Below, piece after piece: positions 8,639-17,046 of a stretch of DNA of 50,388 nucleotides; position 1 is the stretch's first letter; every line of letters starts with the position of its first letter. This DNA is from Crocinitomicaceae bacterium. Its GTDB lineage: Bacteria; Bacteroidota; Bacteroidia; Flavobacteriales_G; Salibacteraceae. Both the position numbers and the translations under genes were made by a program. Under the pieces are notes generated by a model. It did not search any database and was not told the DNA's origin. It was given only the letters and a program-made list of their open reading frames with translations. The stretch lies in the NCBI GenBank assembly GCA_002713215.1, contig PAVO01000046.1, positions 1-50,388 of the forward strand, in the 5' to 3' direction.

Positions 8639-9489
8639 TCCGTTATTCCATCTGTTTTCGAATCCAGAACCTGTTTTTCTAATTCCAGAAGTTTTTCTTC
8701 TTTCACCGAATAGGTTCCGATTATCATAATCGCAGTAATCGCCAATGGAATTCCAATGGTAGAGGATACTATATCAGCGATGGTGCTGTTTTTATAATCA
8801 AGTATAGTCTCACCTTTCCACGATGTTCTAAAAACATATTGGCCCAGAACACTGACAATGATCCACAAGGTCCACCAAATATTGAGAATGGTAATGTTTC
8901 GATTATCCTTATATGCTGGTTCAATTCGTTGGATAAGCTCGGAGCTTTTGGTCCAAATTTCTTTCATAATTTGGTAGGGGCGAAACCAGGAAATAATAGG
9001 TACAAACCAGGCACCAGCAGCCCAACCTTCGGACAACGTTGTATGCGATCTTAAGGCTAAATTGAAATAAGCCCGTCTAAACCACATTATAAAAGTTATG
9101 GAAGATATAATATATACGGCACTATAAACCAGGCTAATTATTTGCTCCCTGATGTCATTGGAATTAATGGCCTCATCGGTCACAAACATACCTTCTTCAA
9201 TGGCTAAAAGCAGGTTGTATTGCATAACGGACGAGACAATGGAAACAATTTCCAGTATCAGTACAAGCCAAATTATTTTTTGAGCTAGATCAGCTCTTTT
9301 TTTATTGGGCCTTATAGAATCATTAATAACAAATTGTTCTTCTACCAAATCCTCAACCATGTCAAAGGAGGGGCACTTTCCTTCAAAGTCTGCTAACTTT
9401 CCGGTTAACCCACAGAGCAGCCCTTGCTTGAGATCCATTTTCTGATGGTTGCATTTTTTGCAGAAAATGAGGTGTTGTTCTCTGGTCAT
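8635..9489 (-). CDS. DUF4328 membrane protein with N-terminal Cys motif
   Basis: 284 residues. Residues 10-40 hold four cysteines (CKKC, then C and C after 13 and 13 residues), looking like a small zinc ribbon. Then come about six membrane helices with the DUF4328 hallmark GWAAGAWFVPIISWFRPYQI, preceded by RRAYFNLALRSH. A short acidic or charged tail follows. Function is unknown for the family. The cytoplasmic ribbon could mediate protein contact. No operon partner: convergent with the transglutaminase gene and 79 bases from the acyltransferase. Confidence 0.8.
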   Translation of the reverse strand: MTREQHLIFCKKCNHQKMDLKQGLLCGLTGKLADFEGKCPSFDMVEDLVEEQFVINDSIRPNKKRADLAQKIIWLVLILEIVSIVSSVMQYNLLLAIEEGMFVTDEAINSNDIREQIISLVYSAVYIISSITFIMWFRRAYFNLALRSHTTLSEGWAAGAWFVPIISWFRPYQIMKEIWTKSSELIQRIEPAYKDNRNITILNIWWTLWIIVSVLGQYVFRTSWKGETILDYKNSTIADIVSSTIGIPLAITAIMIIGTYSVKEEKLLELEKQVLDSKTDGITD

Positions 9490-9568
9490 AACTTGTATTT
9501 ATTAGAATACAATAATAGGTATTGCACCAGTCTAATCATGTAGTCGTAATTTACATGAATGGGACCGT

Positions 9569-10726
9569 TTAAGAAACATCAGTATTAGATCTGACAATTT
9601 GAAAAGTTGATTTCAATTTCAGGAATCTTATTTCAAAATAATGATAGCTTACATAGCTTAAAGTAAGTGTGAGAACAAAGATTACTGCAGAAGCAATTAC
9701 GGAGTTATAGATGTTATTCTGGTGGTCGAAATGTATTGTTCTACAGAATAGATCAACCATTTTTAATGTAATGGGATGAAGCAGATAAATCCCATAGGTC
9801 ATTTTTCCCCACCGATTCCCAAAACCAAAATTTGACAGATTAAGAATAGACCGCCCCTTTGCTAGTGCCTGAGAAACAATGATTAAAGCAAATAGAGTAC
9901 TGGTTATAATTCTTCCAAGGCTTAAATCGTAATCACCAAGTATAAATTCAGTACCTGACATCAGAACAAAAAAAGTGAGACCGAAAAGTAATAAATGGCT
10001 TAGGGTATTTGACTTTTCAAATAGCCGGCGAAGCAATACCATTTTTTTAACACCCCATGCGAACAAGCCACCAATAACCAGGTCCACTAACACCGAAAAG
10101 GTGTGCAGGTAATTCACCAATACATCTTGTGCATTTTCGAGTCGAAACCAAATGGAGAATGCCAGCAACAGCAGCATTAGATAAACCCATAGCCTCTTGG
10201 GTAATAAAAAGATAATGGGCCAAATAAAGTAGAACTGTTCCTCAATGGATACCGACCAGTTGATGTTTTGAAACATACCATCAACGCCTTTTCCTGCTTG
10301 ATAGATAGTAAGAACATCAAAATTGCTTAGAAAGGTCAGGTGGTATAGAATATTGGAACCAAGAGGAGAATTTATTCCAACCAGGGATTTAATTCCCGCA
10401 TAAATCACAAACCAGAAGAAAATCACTGCAAAATAGAGTGGCCAAATACGCAGGAACCTTCTTATGTAGAACTTTCCCAGGTTTAGCCTTCCTTTTATCT
10501 CTATTTCTGTAATTATGAGGTAAGTGATTAAAAACCCACTTAATACGAAAAAGATAGAAACTCCGGTTCCACCATTTGAAATCAGGTATAAAAAACGGTT
10601 TAGAAACGGACTTTCAATGTTGAGCAAATTGAAAGATTTAGACAATACATGCTGATTAAAAACCAACATGGCAGCAATAAACCGAATGCTGTCTAAATTC
10701 TTAAAATACAGTGATTTATTCGCCAT
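9569..10726 (-). CDS. Acyltransferase family 3 (OafA/YrhL type) membrane protein
   Basis: 385 residues with about ten hydrophobic helices. The family moves acyl groups, often acetyl, onto sugars of LPS, exopolysaccharide or peptidoglycan at the inner membrane. Typical features are LDSIRFIAAMLVFNQH near the N-terminus (catalytic His of helix 1), GVSIFFVLSGFLIT in helix 2, and RRFLRIWPLYF. It lacks the C-terminal SGNH domain found in some relatives. The acceptor cannot be predicted. It is divergent from the desaturase gene; the 220-base gap between them contains only the desaturase promoter that I can identify. Confidence 0.9.
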   Translation of the reverse strand: MANKSLYFKNLDSIRFIAAMLVFNQHVLSKSFNLLNIESPFLNRFLYLISNGGTGVSIFFVLSGFLITYLIITEIEIKGRLNLGKFYIRRFLRIWPLYFAVIFFWFVIYAGIKSLVGINSPLGSNILYHLTFLSNFDVLTIYQAGKGVDGMFQNINWSVSIEEQFYFIWPIIFLLPKRLWVYLMLLLLAFSIWFRLENAQDVLVNYLHTFSVLVDLVIGGLFAWGVKKMVLLRRLFEKSNTLSHLLLFGLTFFVLMSGTEFILGDYDLSLGRIITSTLFALIIVSQALAKGRSILNLSNFGFGNRWGKMTYGIYLLHPITLKMVDLFCRTIHFDHQNNIYNSVIASAVIFVLTLTLSYVSYHYFEIRFLKLKSTFQIVRSNTDVS

Positions 10727-10922
10727 TTAACTGCTGCTAGTCAATGAATTATACTGACATGGATTGTTCATATGCATGAAATACTTTACGAAACTAATGA
10801 ATCGAACGAGTCCGTAATGGTTGATATGAGCGCTTTGAAGGATAAATCGAAGATAGACTACCGGTTCATTATATGATTGTTATTAAATATTTTAAGAATC
10901 TTTAGACCGAAGCTTTGCTGCC

Positions 10923-10930
10923 TACCTTTG
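10923..10930 (+). promoter_or_regulatory. -7 promoter element for the desaturase
   Basis: TACCTTTG matches TAnnTTTG, 20 bases before ATG 10951. It argues against an in-frame TTG at 10915 upstream of it. Confidence 0.6.
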
Positions 10931-10950
10931 CGGTTAACTTAAAAGACACT

Positions 10951-12045
10951 ATGAGTGTACCTACTGTTAAGTTTAATTTGAAGGACCGGCCGGAATTTCA
11001 AAAAGAACTTCGAAAAAACGTAAACCAATACTTTAAAGACAACAACATTTCCAAGTATGCCAACAACAGCATGAGGTTAAAATCTGCTTTTATGCTGTTG
11101 ATATATACATTACCCTTAATCCTTATGCTAACTGGAGTTGTATCAGGTTTATGGCCTGTGATGGCTATGTGGGCTATAATGGGATTTGGAATTGCTGGAA
11201 TTGGTCTGGCTATAATGCACGATGCAAACCATGGTGCCTATTCTAGTAATCAGAAGGTAAACGATATTATGGGGTTTGTGCTGAATTACATTGGCGGTTA
11301 TCCTGCAAATTGGAGAATTCAACACAACGTTTTACATCATTCTTTTACAAACATTGAAGGTTTTGATGAAGACATTGAAAAAGGAGGGTTGGTTCGGTTT
11401 TCGCCCACTCAGAAATTGAGATTCGGCCACAGATTCCAGATACTTTATGCACCTTTCCTATACGGGATTTTAACCATTTACTGGGTGCTGATTAAAGATA
11501 TTGAGCAGTTGGTACGGTATAATAAAATGGACCTGTTAAAAGGGCAGAAACTAACCTTAAATAAGGCAATGTTAGAAATTATATTTCACAAAACATGGTA
11601 TCTTCTTCTGTTCTTCGTGCTTCCAGTGTTGGTTGTTGATTTGCCTTGGTATCAAATTCTTTATGGTTTTTTGTTAATGCACTTTATAAGTGGAATCATT
11701 TTAGCGCTAATTTTTCAAACCGCTCATGTCATTGAAGAAACGGAGTTCTTCGTGCCTGATAAGAACGGTAGCGTTGAGAATAACTTTGTTATTCATCAGT
11801 TAAGAACTACTGCAAATTACGCCAATGGAGGCACATGGTTTTCATGGTTTATTGGAGGACTTAATTATCAAATTGAACATCATTTATTCCCTACAATTTG
11901 CCACGTTCATTATCGTGCTATTTCAAAAATTGTCCAGGAAACTGCTCAGACTTATGGGCTTCCCTATCATCAACACAGAACCTTTCTAGGCGCTCTAAAA
12001 AGTCATTTTACTTTGTTGCACAAGTTGGGCACAGGAAAGATCTAA
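10951..12045 (+). CDS. Membrane fatty acid desaturase
   Basis: 364 residues. It introduces a double bond into acyl chains of membrane lipid or acyl-CoA, using a di-iron centre at the membrane face. All three histidine boxes are present: HDANH at residues 90-94, HNVLHH near 125-130, and QIEHH at 307-311. The Q in the third box is the form seen in front-end-type or acyl-CoA desaturases rather than in the delta-9 type, so regiospecificity could be delta-5 or delta-6; this is inference. There are four to six membrane helices. No cytochrome b5 or ferredoxin domain is fused, so an external electron donor is needed. It has its own promoter, and a MITE-like repeat begins 29 bases after its stop. Confidence 0.92.
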   Translation: MSVPTVKFNLKDRPEFQKELRKNVNQYFKDNNISKYANNSMRLKSAFMLLIYTLPLILMLTGVVSGLWPVMAMWAIMGFGIAGIGLAIMHDANHGAYSSNQKVNDIMGFVLNYIGGYPANWRIQHNVLHHSFTNIEGFDEDIEKGGLVRFSPTQKLRFGHRFQILYAPFLYGILTIYWVLIKDIEQLVRYNKMDLLKGQKLTLNKAMLEIIFHKTWYLLLFFVLPVLVVDLPWYQILYGFLLMHFISGIILALIFQTAHVIEETEFFVPDKNGSVENNFVIHQLRTTANYANGGTWFSWFIGGLNYQIEHHLFPTICHVHYRAISKIVQETAQTYGLPYHQHRTFLGALKSHFTLLHKLGTGKI

Positions 12046-12074
12046 TTGTTCTGTTAAAATTCAAATAACTGGCA

Positions 12075-12359
12075 ATAATGTGGGAATCACTTTTTTCACG
12101 AACAGAACGCGCTCAAACCTAAAACGAAATCCCAAGATTTTTGCAGAGGCAATGGAAGCACACCGGAATTGCGTCTTCCGTAGGAAGAAGAAGCATAAAG
12201 GTGAATGCTGGAATGTTAGCGGAGCTAGACTCCTTAAAAATCTTAAAAAGCATTTTTGATTTCTTTTGGTGCTTTGGCCAAAAGAAATTGCCCAGCCGGC
12301 ATGAGGCTTCTGAATAGAAGGATTAGGTTTTGAGAGTAATAATAGTTATCCCACATTAT
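12075..12359. repeat. MITE-like element with 11-bp terminal inverted repeats
   Basis: The 385-base gap after the desaturase has no plausible gene. It contains a segment bounded by ATAATGTGGGA (12075-12085) and its exact inverse TCCCACATTAT (12349-12359). Inside are a perfect 10-bp palindrome TTTCTTTTGG/CCAAAAGAAA at 12260-12287 and a smaller one TCTTCC/GGAAGA at 12174-12188. The sequence just past the right end, ATTATCCTTAAAC (12355-12367), recurs at 39315-39327. No transposase is present, and I see no clear target-site duplication. Confidence 0.5.
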
Positions 12360-12373
12360 CCTTAAACTGTACG

Positions 12374-12407
12374 AAAAAAAAAGCCGAAATGCTAGCATTT
12401 CGGCTTT
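12374..12407 (-). terminator. Terminator of the alpha-oxoamine synthase gene
   Basis: A perfect palindrome, AAAGCCGAAATGC (12380-12392) and GCATTTCGGCTTT (12395-12407), is followed on the minus strand by a run of T. It lies 24 bases after the stop at 12431. Confidence 0.85.
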
Positions 12408-12430
12408 AAGTTATAGAAGTAATTCTCTAA

Positions 12431-13690
12431 TTATTTTTTTTCACCAACATGAGCCCAGTCGTAAGCGTCTTTACGGAACTCATTGTTTGCTAACTTCTCC
12501 TTAACCTTTTTAAAGATATCAATCGTGAGATCTACATCTTCTAACGAGTGAGAAGCAGTTGGGATAATTCGAATAAGAATCATATCCTTCGGAACAACAG
12601 GATAAACTACTACTGAAGTAAACAAGTTGTATTCTTCCCGGATATAGAAAGTCATGTTGGTAGCTTCAGCAACTCCTCCGGTCATAATTATTGGAGTAAC
12701 ACATGAGTTTGTAACACCCAGGTTAAACCCACTTGATTTTAAGCCACCTTGTAAAGCATTTACAATTTTCCAAAGATTTTCTTTGTGCTCCGGCTCGTCC
12801 CTAAGCATTTCCAGACGCTTCTGGTTACCCAATACCAAAGGCATTGGCATACTCTTAGCAAATATCTGAGATCGTGTATTGTATCTTAAGTAATCAATTA
12901 CATTCTCGGTAGAAGAAATGAACCCTCCAATGGAAGCAAATGATTTGGCAAAGGTTCCAAAATAGATATCAATACCATCCTGAACTCCTTGTTCTTCACC
13001 TGTACCAGCTCCTGTTTTTCCCAGGGTTCCAATACCGTGTGCATCATCAACAAACAACCTAAAATCATAGTTCTTTTTAAGATCCACAATTTCCTTAAGC
13101 CTTCCTTGCGCACCAGACATTCCAAATACTCCTTCGGTAATTACCAGGATTCCTCCTCCAGAATTCTGGGTAAGTTTTACAGCGCGATCCAATTGCTGAC
13201 GCAATTTTTCAATATCGTTATGGGCATACACAAAACGTTTGCCCTGGTGCATTCTTACACCATCGATAATGCAGGCATGTGATTCGGAATCGTAAACAAT
13301 TACATCATTTCTATCAACCAATGCATCAATGGCAGAGGCCATTCCCATGTAGCCGTAATTGACTAACATGGTATCTTCCTTTCCTACAAAATTAGAAAGG
13401 TCTTCTTCCAGTTTTTCATGGTGAATAGTATTACCCGACATCATTCGGGCTCCCATTGGGGTTCCCAAACCATATTCCTTAGCCGCGTCGGCATCAACCT
13501 TTCTTACTTCAGGATGATTAGCAAGACCTAAATAATTGTTCAAGCTCCATGTAAGCACCTCTCTTCCTCGAAATTGCATTCTTGGTCCAATAGGTCCTTC
13601 CAGTTTTGGAAATGTAAAATATCCATGTGCCGTTGAAGAATAGATCCCCAATGGTCCTCGTCTTTCACTAATTTTCTCAAATATATCCAC
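12431..13690 (-). CDS. PLP-dependent alpha-oxoamine synthase (SPT/cysteate acyltransferase type)
   Basis: 419 residues. The family condenses an amino acid with an acyl thioester while releasing CO2. Members include serine palmitoyltransferase, cysteate acyltransferase (capnine and sulfonolipids), glycine C-acetyltransferase and BioF. The fold-type I signature is complete: SLNNYLGLANHP, DSESHACIIDG, VDDAHGIGTLG, and the PLP lysine K249 in FGTFAKSFAS. The N-terminal ~45 residues (GPLGIYSSTAHGYFTF) resemble the Bacteroidota lipid enzymes rather than BioF or KBL. There are no biotin or threonine-degradation genes nearby, so I favour lipid synthesis. Serine versus cysteate cannot be decided. The start is GTG 13690, supported by a promoter element 25 bases upstream. 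Monocistronic, with a perfect terminator. Confidence 0.82.
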   Translation of the reverse strand: MDIFEKISERRGPLGIYSSTAHGYFTFPKLEGPIGPRMQFRGREVLTWSLNNYLGLANHPEVRKVDADAAKEYGLGTPMGARMMSGNTIHHEKLEEDLSNFVGKEDTMLVNYGYMGMASAIDALVDRNDVIVYDSESHACIIDGVRMHQGKRFVYAHNDIEKLRQQLDRAVKLTQNSGGGILVITEGVFGMSGAQGRLKEIVDLKKNYDFRLFVDDAHGIGTLGKTGAGTGEEQGVQDGIDIYFGTFAKSFASIGGFISSTENVIDYLRYNTRSQIFAKSMPMPLVLGNQKRLEMLRDEPEHKENLWKIVNALQGGLKSSGFNLGVTNSCVTPIIMTGGVAEATNMTFYIREEYNLFTSVVVYPVVPKDMILIRIIPTASHSLEDVDLTIDIFKKVKEKLANNEFRKDAYDWAHVGEKK

Positions 13691-13715
13691 TGCTTAACTT
13701 TTCGAAATTATGCTG

Positions 13716-13723
13716 CAAAACTA
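13716..13723 (-). promoter_or_regulatory. -7 promoter element for the alpha-oxoamine synthase
   Basis: TAGTTTTG on the minus strand, 25 bases before the GTG start at 13690. Confidence 0.55.
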
Positions 13724-13782
13724 TAATAAAATGGTACGGTAGCAGTTAACATACCTTATAGAAAAACAGATGTTGAAAAAGC

Positions 13783-13790
13783 TATATTTG
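13783..13790 (+). promoter_or_regulatory. -7 promoter element of the bamD-rpoZ-coaBC-porD-recN operon
   Basis: TATATTTG lies 11 bases before ATG 13802, leaving a very short 5' leader. Confidence 0.6.
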
Positions 13791-13801
13791 CAGCCGTGAA
13801 A

Positions 13802-14605
13802 ATGAGGGTATATCTTCTGATTATAGTAGCTGTTACGGCAATATTTTCGTCGTGCAAATACAATCGACTTTTAAAGAGTAACGATTTAACCAAAAAGTAC
13901 GAGGCCGCTAACCGATATTTTGAAAAGGGGAAGTATTACAAGGCTATGCCTATCCTGGAAGAATTAATCCCAGTATATCGGGGAACCGAGAAGGCAGAAC
14001 GCCTTTATTACATATATGCCTACTCCGATTACTACATGAAGGATTATATCCTGGCCGCTCACCGGTTCAATTCGTTTGTAAAAACATTCCCGTTTAGCAG
14101 GTATACTGAAGAATGTCAGTTTATGGGTGCAGTGTGTCACCATAAACTTTCTCCAAAGCATAGCCTGGACCAAACCGATACATACAAGGCCATTCAGCAA
14201 TTTGAACTCTTTATTCACCAATTTCCTGAAAGCAAGTTCGTAGACTCCAGCCATGTACTGCTTGATGATATGAGGTTGAAACTGGAGGAGAAATCGTTTC
14301 AGATTAGCAGGCAGTATTTTAGGACCAGAAAGTATAAAGCAGCTATTGTTTCCCTTGAGAATACATTACAAAGATTTCCCGACACCAAACACAGGGAAGA
14401 TATTTACCTGTTAATGGTTAAATCGAACTACTATTGGGCAAAAAATAGTATTGATTCAAAAAAACAGGAACGATATTCGAATACTAAGAAAGCATATACT
14501 AAATTTGCAAATTCTTTTCCGGAGAGCAAGAGCATGAAAGAAGCTCTAATGATATTGGAGAAGACGAATGAAAATCTTAAGGAGATAGAGAGCAAAAGCA
14601 TTTAA
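13802..14605 (+). CDS. bamD: Outer membrane assembly lipoprotein BamD
   Basis: 267 residues. BamD is an inner-leaflet lipoprotein of the outer membrane and works with BamA to insert beta-barrel proteins. A type II signal peptide ends in IFSSC (lipobox Cys near residue 18), followed by TPR-like helical pairs from about residue 35 to 250. These include NRYFEKGKYYKAMPILEEL, the pattern typical of BamD repeat 1, and FNSFVKTFP in repeat 2. An in-frame GTG two codons upstream (13796) is possible, but ATG is preferred. First gene of a tight operon; rpoZ begins one base after its stop. Confidence 0.9.
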   Translation: MRVYLLIIVAVTAIFSSCKYNRLLKSNDLTKKYEAANRYFEKGKYYKAMPILEELIPVYRGTEKAERLYYIYAYSDYYMKDYILAAHRFNSFVKTFPFSRYTEECQFMGAVCHHKLSPKHSLDQTDTYKAIQQFELFIHQFPESKFVDSSHVLLDDMRLKLEEKSFQISRQYFRTRKYKAAIVSLENTLQRFPDTKHREDIYLLMVKSNYYWAKNSIDSKKQERYSNTKKAYTKFANSFPESKSMKEALMILEKTNENLKEIESKSI

Positions 14606-14606
14606 T

Positions 14607-14939
14607 ATGGATTACAAGAAAACAAACGCCGCCACAACAACAATTACCCGTGACGTAGAGACTTTTAAAGAGAAAGTAGGTAATGTTTATGGAGCATTGG
14701 TAATTCTGTCGAAACGTTCGAATCAGATAAATCAAGAGATCAAAGAGGAGCTTACAGCTAAGTTGGAAGAGTTTGCTACTACTCACGATAATTTGGAAGA
14801 AATTTTTGAAAACAGAGAGCAGATAGAGATCTCTAAGTACTACGAAAGACTTCCTAAACCTGCCAATATTGCAATTCAGGAGCTACTTGACGACAAAGTT
14901 TACTTCAGAAAACCTGAAGAGGAAAACAAATTAATCTAA
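14607..14939 (+). CDS. rpoZ: RNA polymerase omega subunit (Bacteroidota type)
   Basis: 110 residues. Omega binds the beta' subunit and helps RNA polymerase assemble. The sequence fits the Bacteroidota omega/Rpb6-like form. It has a conserved core VYGALVILSKRSNQIN near residues 28-43, corresponding to the NxYexvvivakRArqI pattern, then an acidic helical tail. It is longer than E. coli omega (about 90). Its place between bamD and coaBC is the usual one in this phylum and strengthens the call. It is translationally close to both neighbours (1 and 13 bases). Confidence 0.8.
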   Translation: MDYKKTNAATTTITRDVETFKEKVGNVYGALVILSKRSNQINQEIKEELTAKLEEFATTHDNLEEIFENREQIEISKYYERLPKPANIAIQELLDDKVYFRKPEEENKLI

Positions 14940-14952
14940 GATAAGATTGCCT

Positions 14953-16152
14953 ATGCTTCAAGGCAAAAAAATTCTGCTCGGAATTACAGGAAGCATAGCA
15001 GCTTATAAGTCAGCATTTTTAGTTCGATTACTGGTTACGAGTGGAGCAGAGGTACGTGTAATAGTTACTGCTGCTGCCAAAGATTTTGTAACCCCAGTTA
15101 CGCTAAGTACACTTTCCGGAAATCCGATTATTTCTGATTTTTACGAAGATAAGGAGCTCGGTACCTGGGAAAATCACGTCGATTTAGGCCTTTGGGCCGA
15201 CATGATGGTAATTGCTCCGGCATCGGCTAATACCATTGCCAAAATGACCGGTGGGGTAGCAGATAATATGTTACTTACCACCTACCTTTCTGCCCGATGT
15301 CCAGTTATGATATGTCCTGCAATGGACCTGGATATGTATAAACACGAGAGTGTAGGGAGTAATTTGAAGGAATTGCAAAATAGAGGCAATATTATTATTG
15401 AACCAACTCATGGAGAACTAGCCAGTGGATTGGTTGGGCAAGGGAGAATGGAAGAGCCTGAAATTATAGTAAGTCAAATCGCAGATTACTTCGCCAAAGA
15501 GTTTGACTTCAATGGAAAGAAAATCTTAATTACGGCCGGTCCTACCTACGAGAAGATTGATCCGGTTCGTTTCATTGGAAATCATTCCAGTGGAAAAATG
15601 GGTTTTGCTATTGCCGAAGAAGCTGCGGAAAGAGGAGCTCGTGTAACGCTGGTTTCAGGACCTGTAAGTCTAAGTTTAAAAAACGACTCCATTACCAGAA
15701 TTGATGTGGTTTCTGCCAGGGAAATGTACGAAGCGGTTCTCAATGAATTTGATGCTTGTGACGTTGCAATATTGGCTGCGGCCGTAGCAGATTATCGTCC
15801 AAAAGAGGTGGCGGATAGTAAAATCAAGAAAAAGGATTCCTCGCTGAACCTGAATTTAGAACCTACCGATGATATTCTTGCAACCCTGGGGAAGAAAAAA
15901 ACAACCCAGGTATTGGTGGGTTTTGCTTTGGAAACCAATAACGAAAGGGAAAATGCAAAGAAAAAGCTGGTCAACAAGAATTTAGATTTTATTGTTCTCA
16001 ATTCGCTTCAAGATAAGGGAGCCGGCTTTGCGGTTGATACAAATAAAATTACTATTCTTGATAGAGGTAATAATGGTGTAGAATTTGAGTTAAAGAGCAA
16101 GGAAAAAGTTGCTACAGACATCATTGATTATTTAAAACCGCTATTGGGATGA
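14953..16152 (+). CDS. coaBC: Bifunctional phosphopantothenoylcysteine synthetase/decarboxylase
   Basis: 399 residues. It performs two consecutive steps of coenzyme A synthesis. The N-terminal half (about 1-180) is the FMN-dependent decarboxylase: GITGSIAAYKSAFLV at the start, the catalytic His in WENHVDL, and the flavin-site stretch APASANTIAKMTGGVADN. The substrate-clamp motif PAMDLDMYKH is present. The C-terminal half (about 190-399) is the CTP-dependent synthetase, with ITAGPTYEKIDPVRFI and SSGKMG, AAAVADYRP and KKKDSSL. ATG 14953 is chosen over TTG 14947. The last codons overlap the porD start by 4 bases (ATGA), implying translational coupling. Confidence 0.95.
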   Translation: MLQGKKILLGITGSIAAYKSAFLVRLLVTSGAEVRVIVTAAAKDFVTPVTLSTLSGNPIISDFYEDKELGTWENHVDLGLWADMMVIAPASANTIAKMTGGVADNMLLTTYLSARCPVMICPAMDLDMYKHESVGSNLKELQNRGNIIIEPTHGELASGLVGQGRMEEPEIIVSQIADYFAKEFDFNGKKILITAGPTYEKIDPVRFIGNHSSGKMGFAIAEEAAERGARVTLVSGPVSLSLKNDSITRIDVVSAREMYEAVLNEFDACDVAILAAAVADYRPKEVADSKIKKKDSSLNLNLEPTDDILATLGKKKTTQVLVGFALETNNERENAKKKLVNKNLDFIVLNSLQDKGAGFAVDTNKITILDRGNNGVEFELKSKEKVATDIIDYLKPLLG

Positions 16153-17036
16153 GATATTTGCTATCAGTACTTTTTATTTCTGTTTTCTTATTGCCTTCCT
16201 TCAGCCAGGAATTAAATTGTGACGTAGTTATTAATTCTGAACAATTAGAAAATACCGACCGTACTATTTTCAACGATATGAAAACCGCCATTTTCGAATT
16301 TCTTAATACGCGGCGATGGACGAGTTCAAAGTATAAACCACACGAACGAATTGAATGCAGTATGCTCATCAACCTAACCTCTGCCAACGGAAACACCTAC
16401 CAGGGGAGTATTCAAATACAGTCGAGACGTCCCGTATATGGTACATCCTACTATACAACCGTGTGGAGTTTTAAGGATCAGGATGTTACTTTTACTTATG
16501 ATCGAAATTCCATATTGGAATACAATGAGAACACCTTTATTTCGAATCTAACCACATTATTGGCCTATTATACCTACATGATTATTGGATATGATTCGGA
16601 AACTTTTGCTTTAAACGGGGGAACCCCCTACTTCACCAAAGCGCAAAATTTAACTTCAATGGCTCAAAGTTCGGGCTATACGGGTTGGTCCAGTACTGAA
16701 AAACGAAACCGTTATTGGTTGGTCGAGAATCATTTGAGCCCCCGATTTGTGGGATTGAGAAAATGTTTTTACGAGTACCATCGAAAAGGGTTGGACCAGA
16801 TGGGAGAAAGTATAGAAGATGGTAGGGGTAACCTGGCTACCGGACTAGGCCACTTAAATGAAGTTCATACCAACTACCCGGGTAGTTTTAATATGCGGGT
16901 GTTTTTTGATGCCAAGGCAGGCGAGGTGATCAAGATTTTTAAAGAAGCCAATCGGGAAGAAAAAGAAGAGGTGTTAAACCTTCTCAATAAAGTTGACCCT
17001 GCTAATACGCTGAAGTACCAGGAGATAATGCAATAG
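16149..17036 (+). CDS. porD: DUF4835 protein, type IX secretion component PorD
   Basis: 295 residues with a signal peptide (cleavage after PSFSQ, near residue 19). This is the DUF4835 family, now commonly named PorD because a member is needed for type IX secretion. The start of the mature protein, ELNCDVVINSEQL, then RIFNDMKTAIFEFLNTRRWT (here with T for the first residue), and later NLTTLLAYYTYMIIGYDSETF are characteristic. It is probably periplasmic or associated with the outer membrane; its exact role in the apparatus is unclear. The operon with bamD is meaningful, because T9SS needs outer-membrane barrels to assemble. Several T9SS cargo genes lie elsewhere in this window. Confidence 0.85.
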   Translation: MRYLLSVLFISVFLLPSFSQELNCDVVINSEQLENTDRTIFNDMKTAIFEFLNTRRWTSSKYKPHERIECSMLINLTSANGNTYQGSIQIQSRRPVYGTSYYTTVWSFKDQDVTFTYDRNSILEYNENTFISNLTTLLAYYTYMIIGYDSETFALNGGTPYFTKAQNLTSMAQSSGYTGWSSTEKRNRYWLVENHLSPRFVGLRKCFYEYHRKGLDQMGESIEDGRGNLATGLGHLNEVHTNYPGSFNMRVFFDAKAGEVIKIFKEANREEKEEVLNLLNKVDPANTLKYQEIMQ

Positions 17037-17046
17037 CTTCGTTCTT

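Noticed and set aside
12431-13690. Annotation as glycine C-acetyltransferase (kbl) or BioF
   Set aside because: No threonine dehydrogenase or biotin genes nearby, and the N-terminal region looks like the lipid-making branch.
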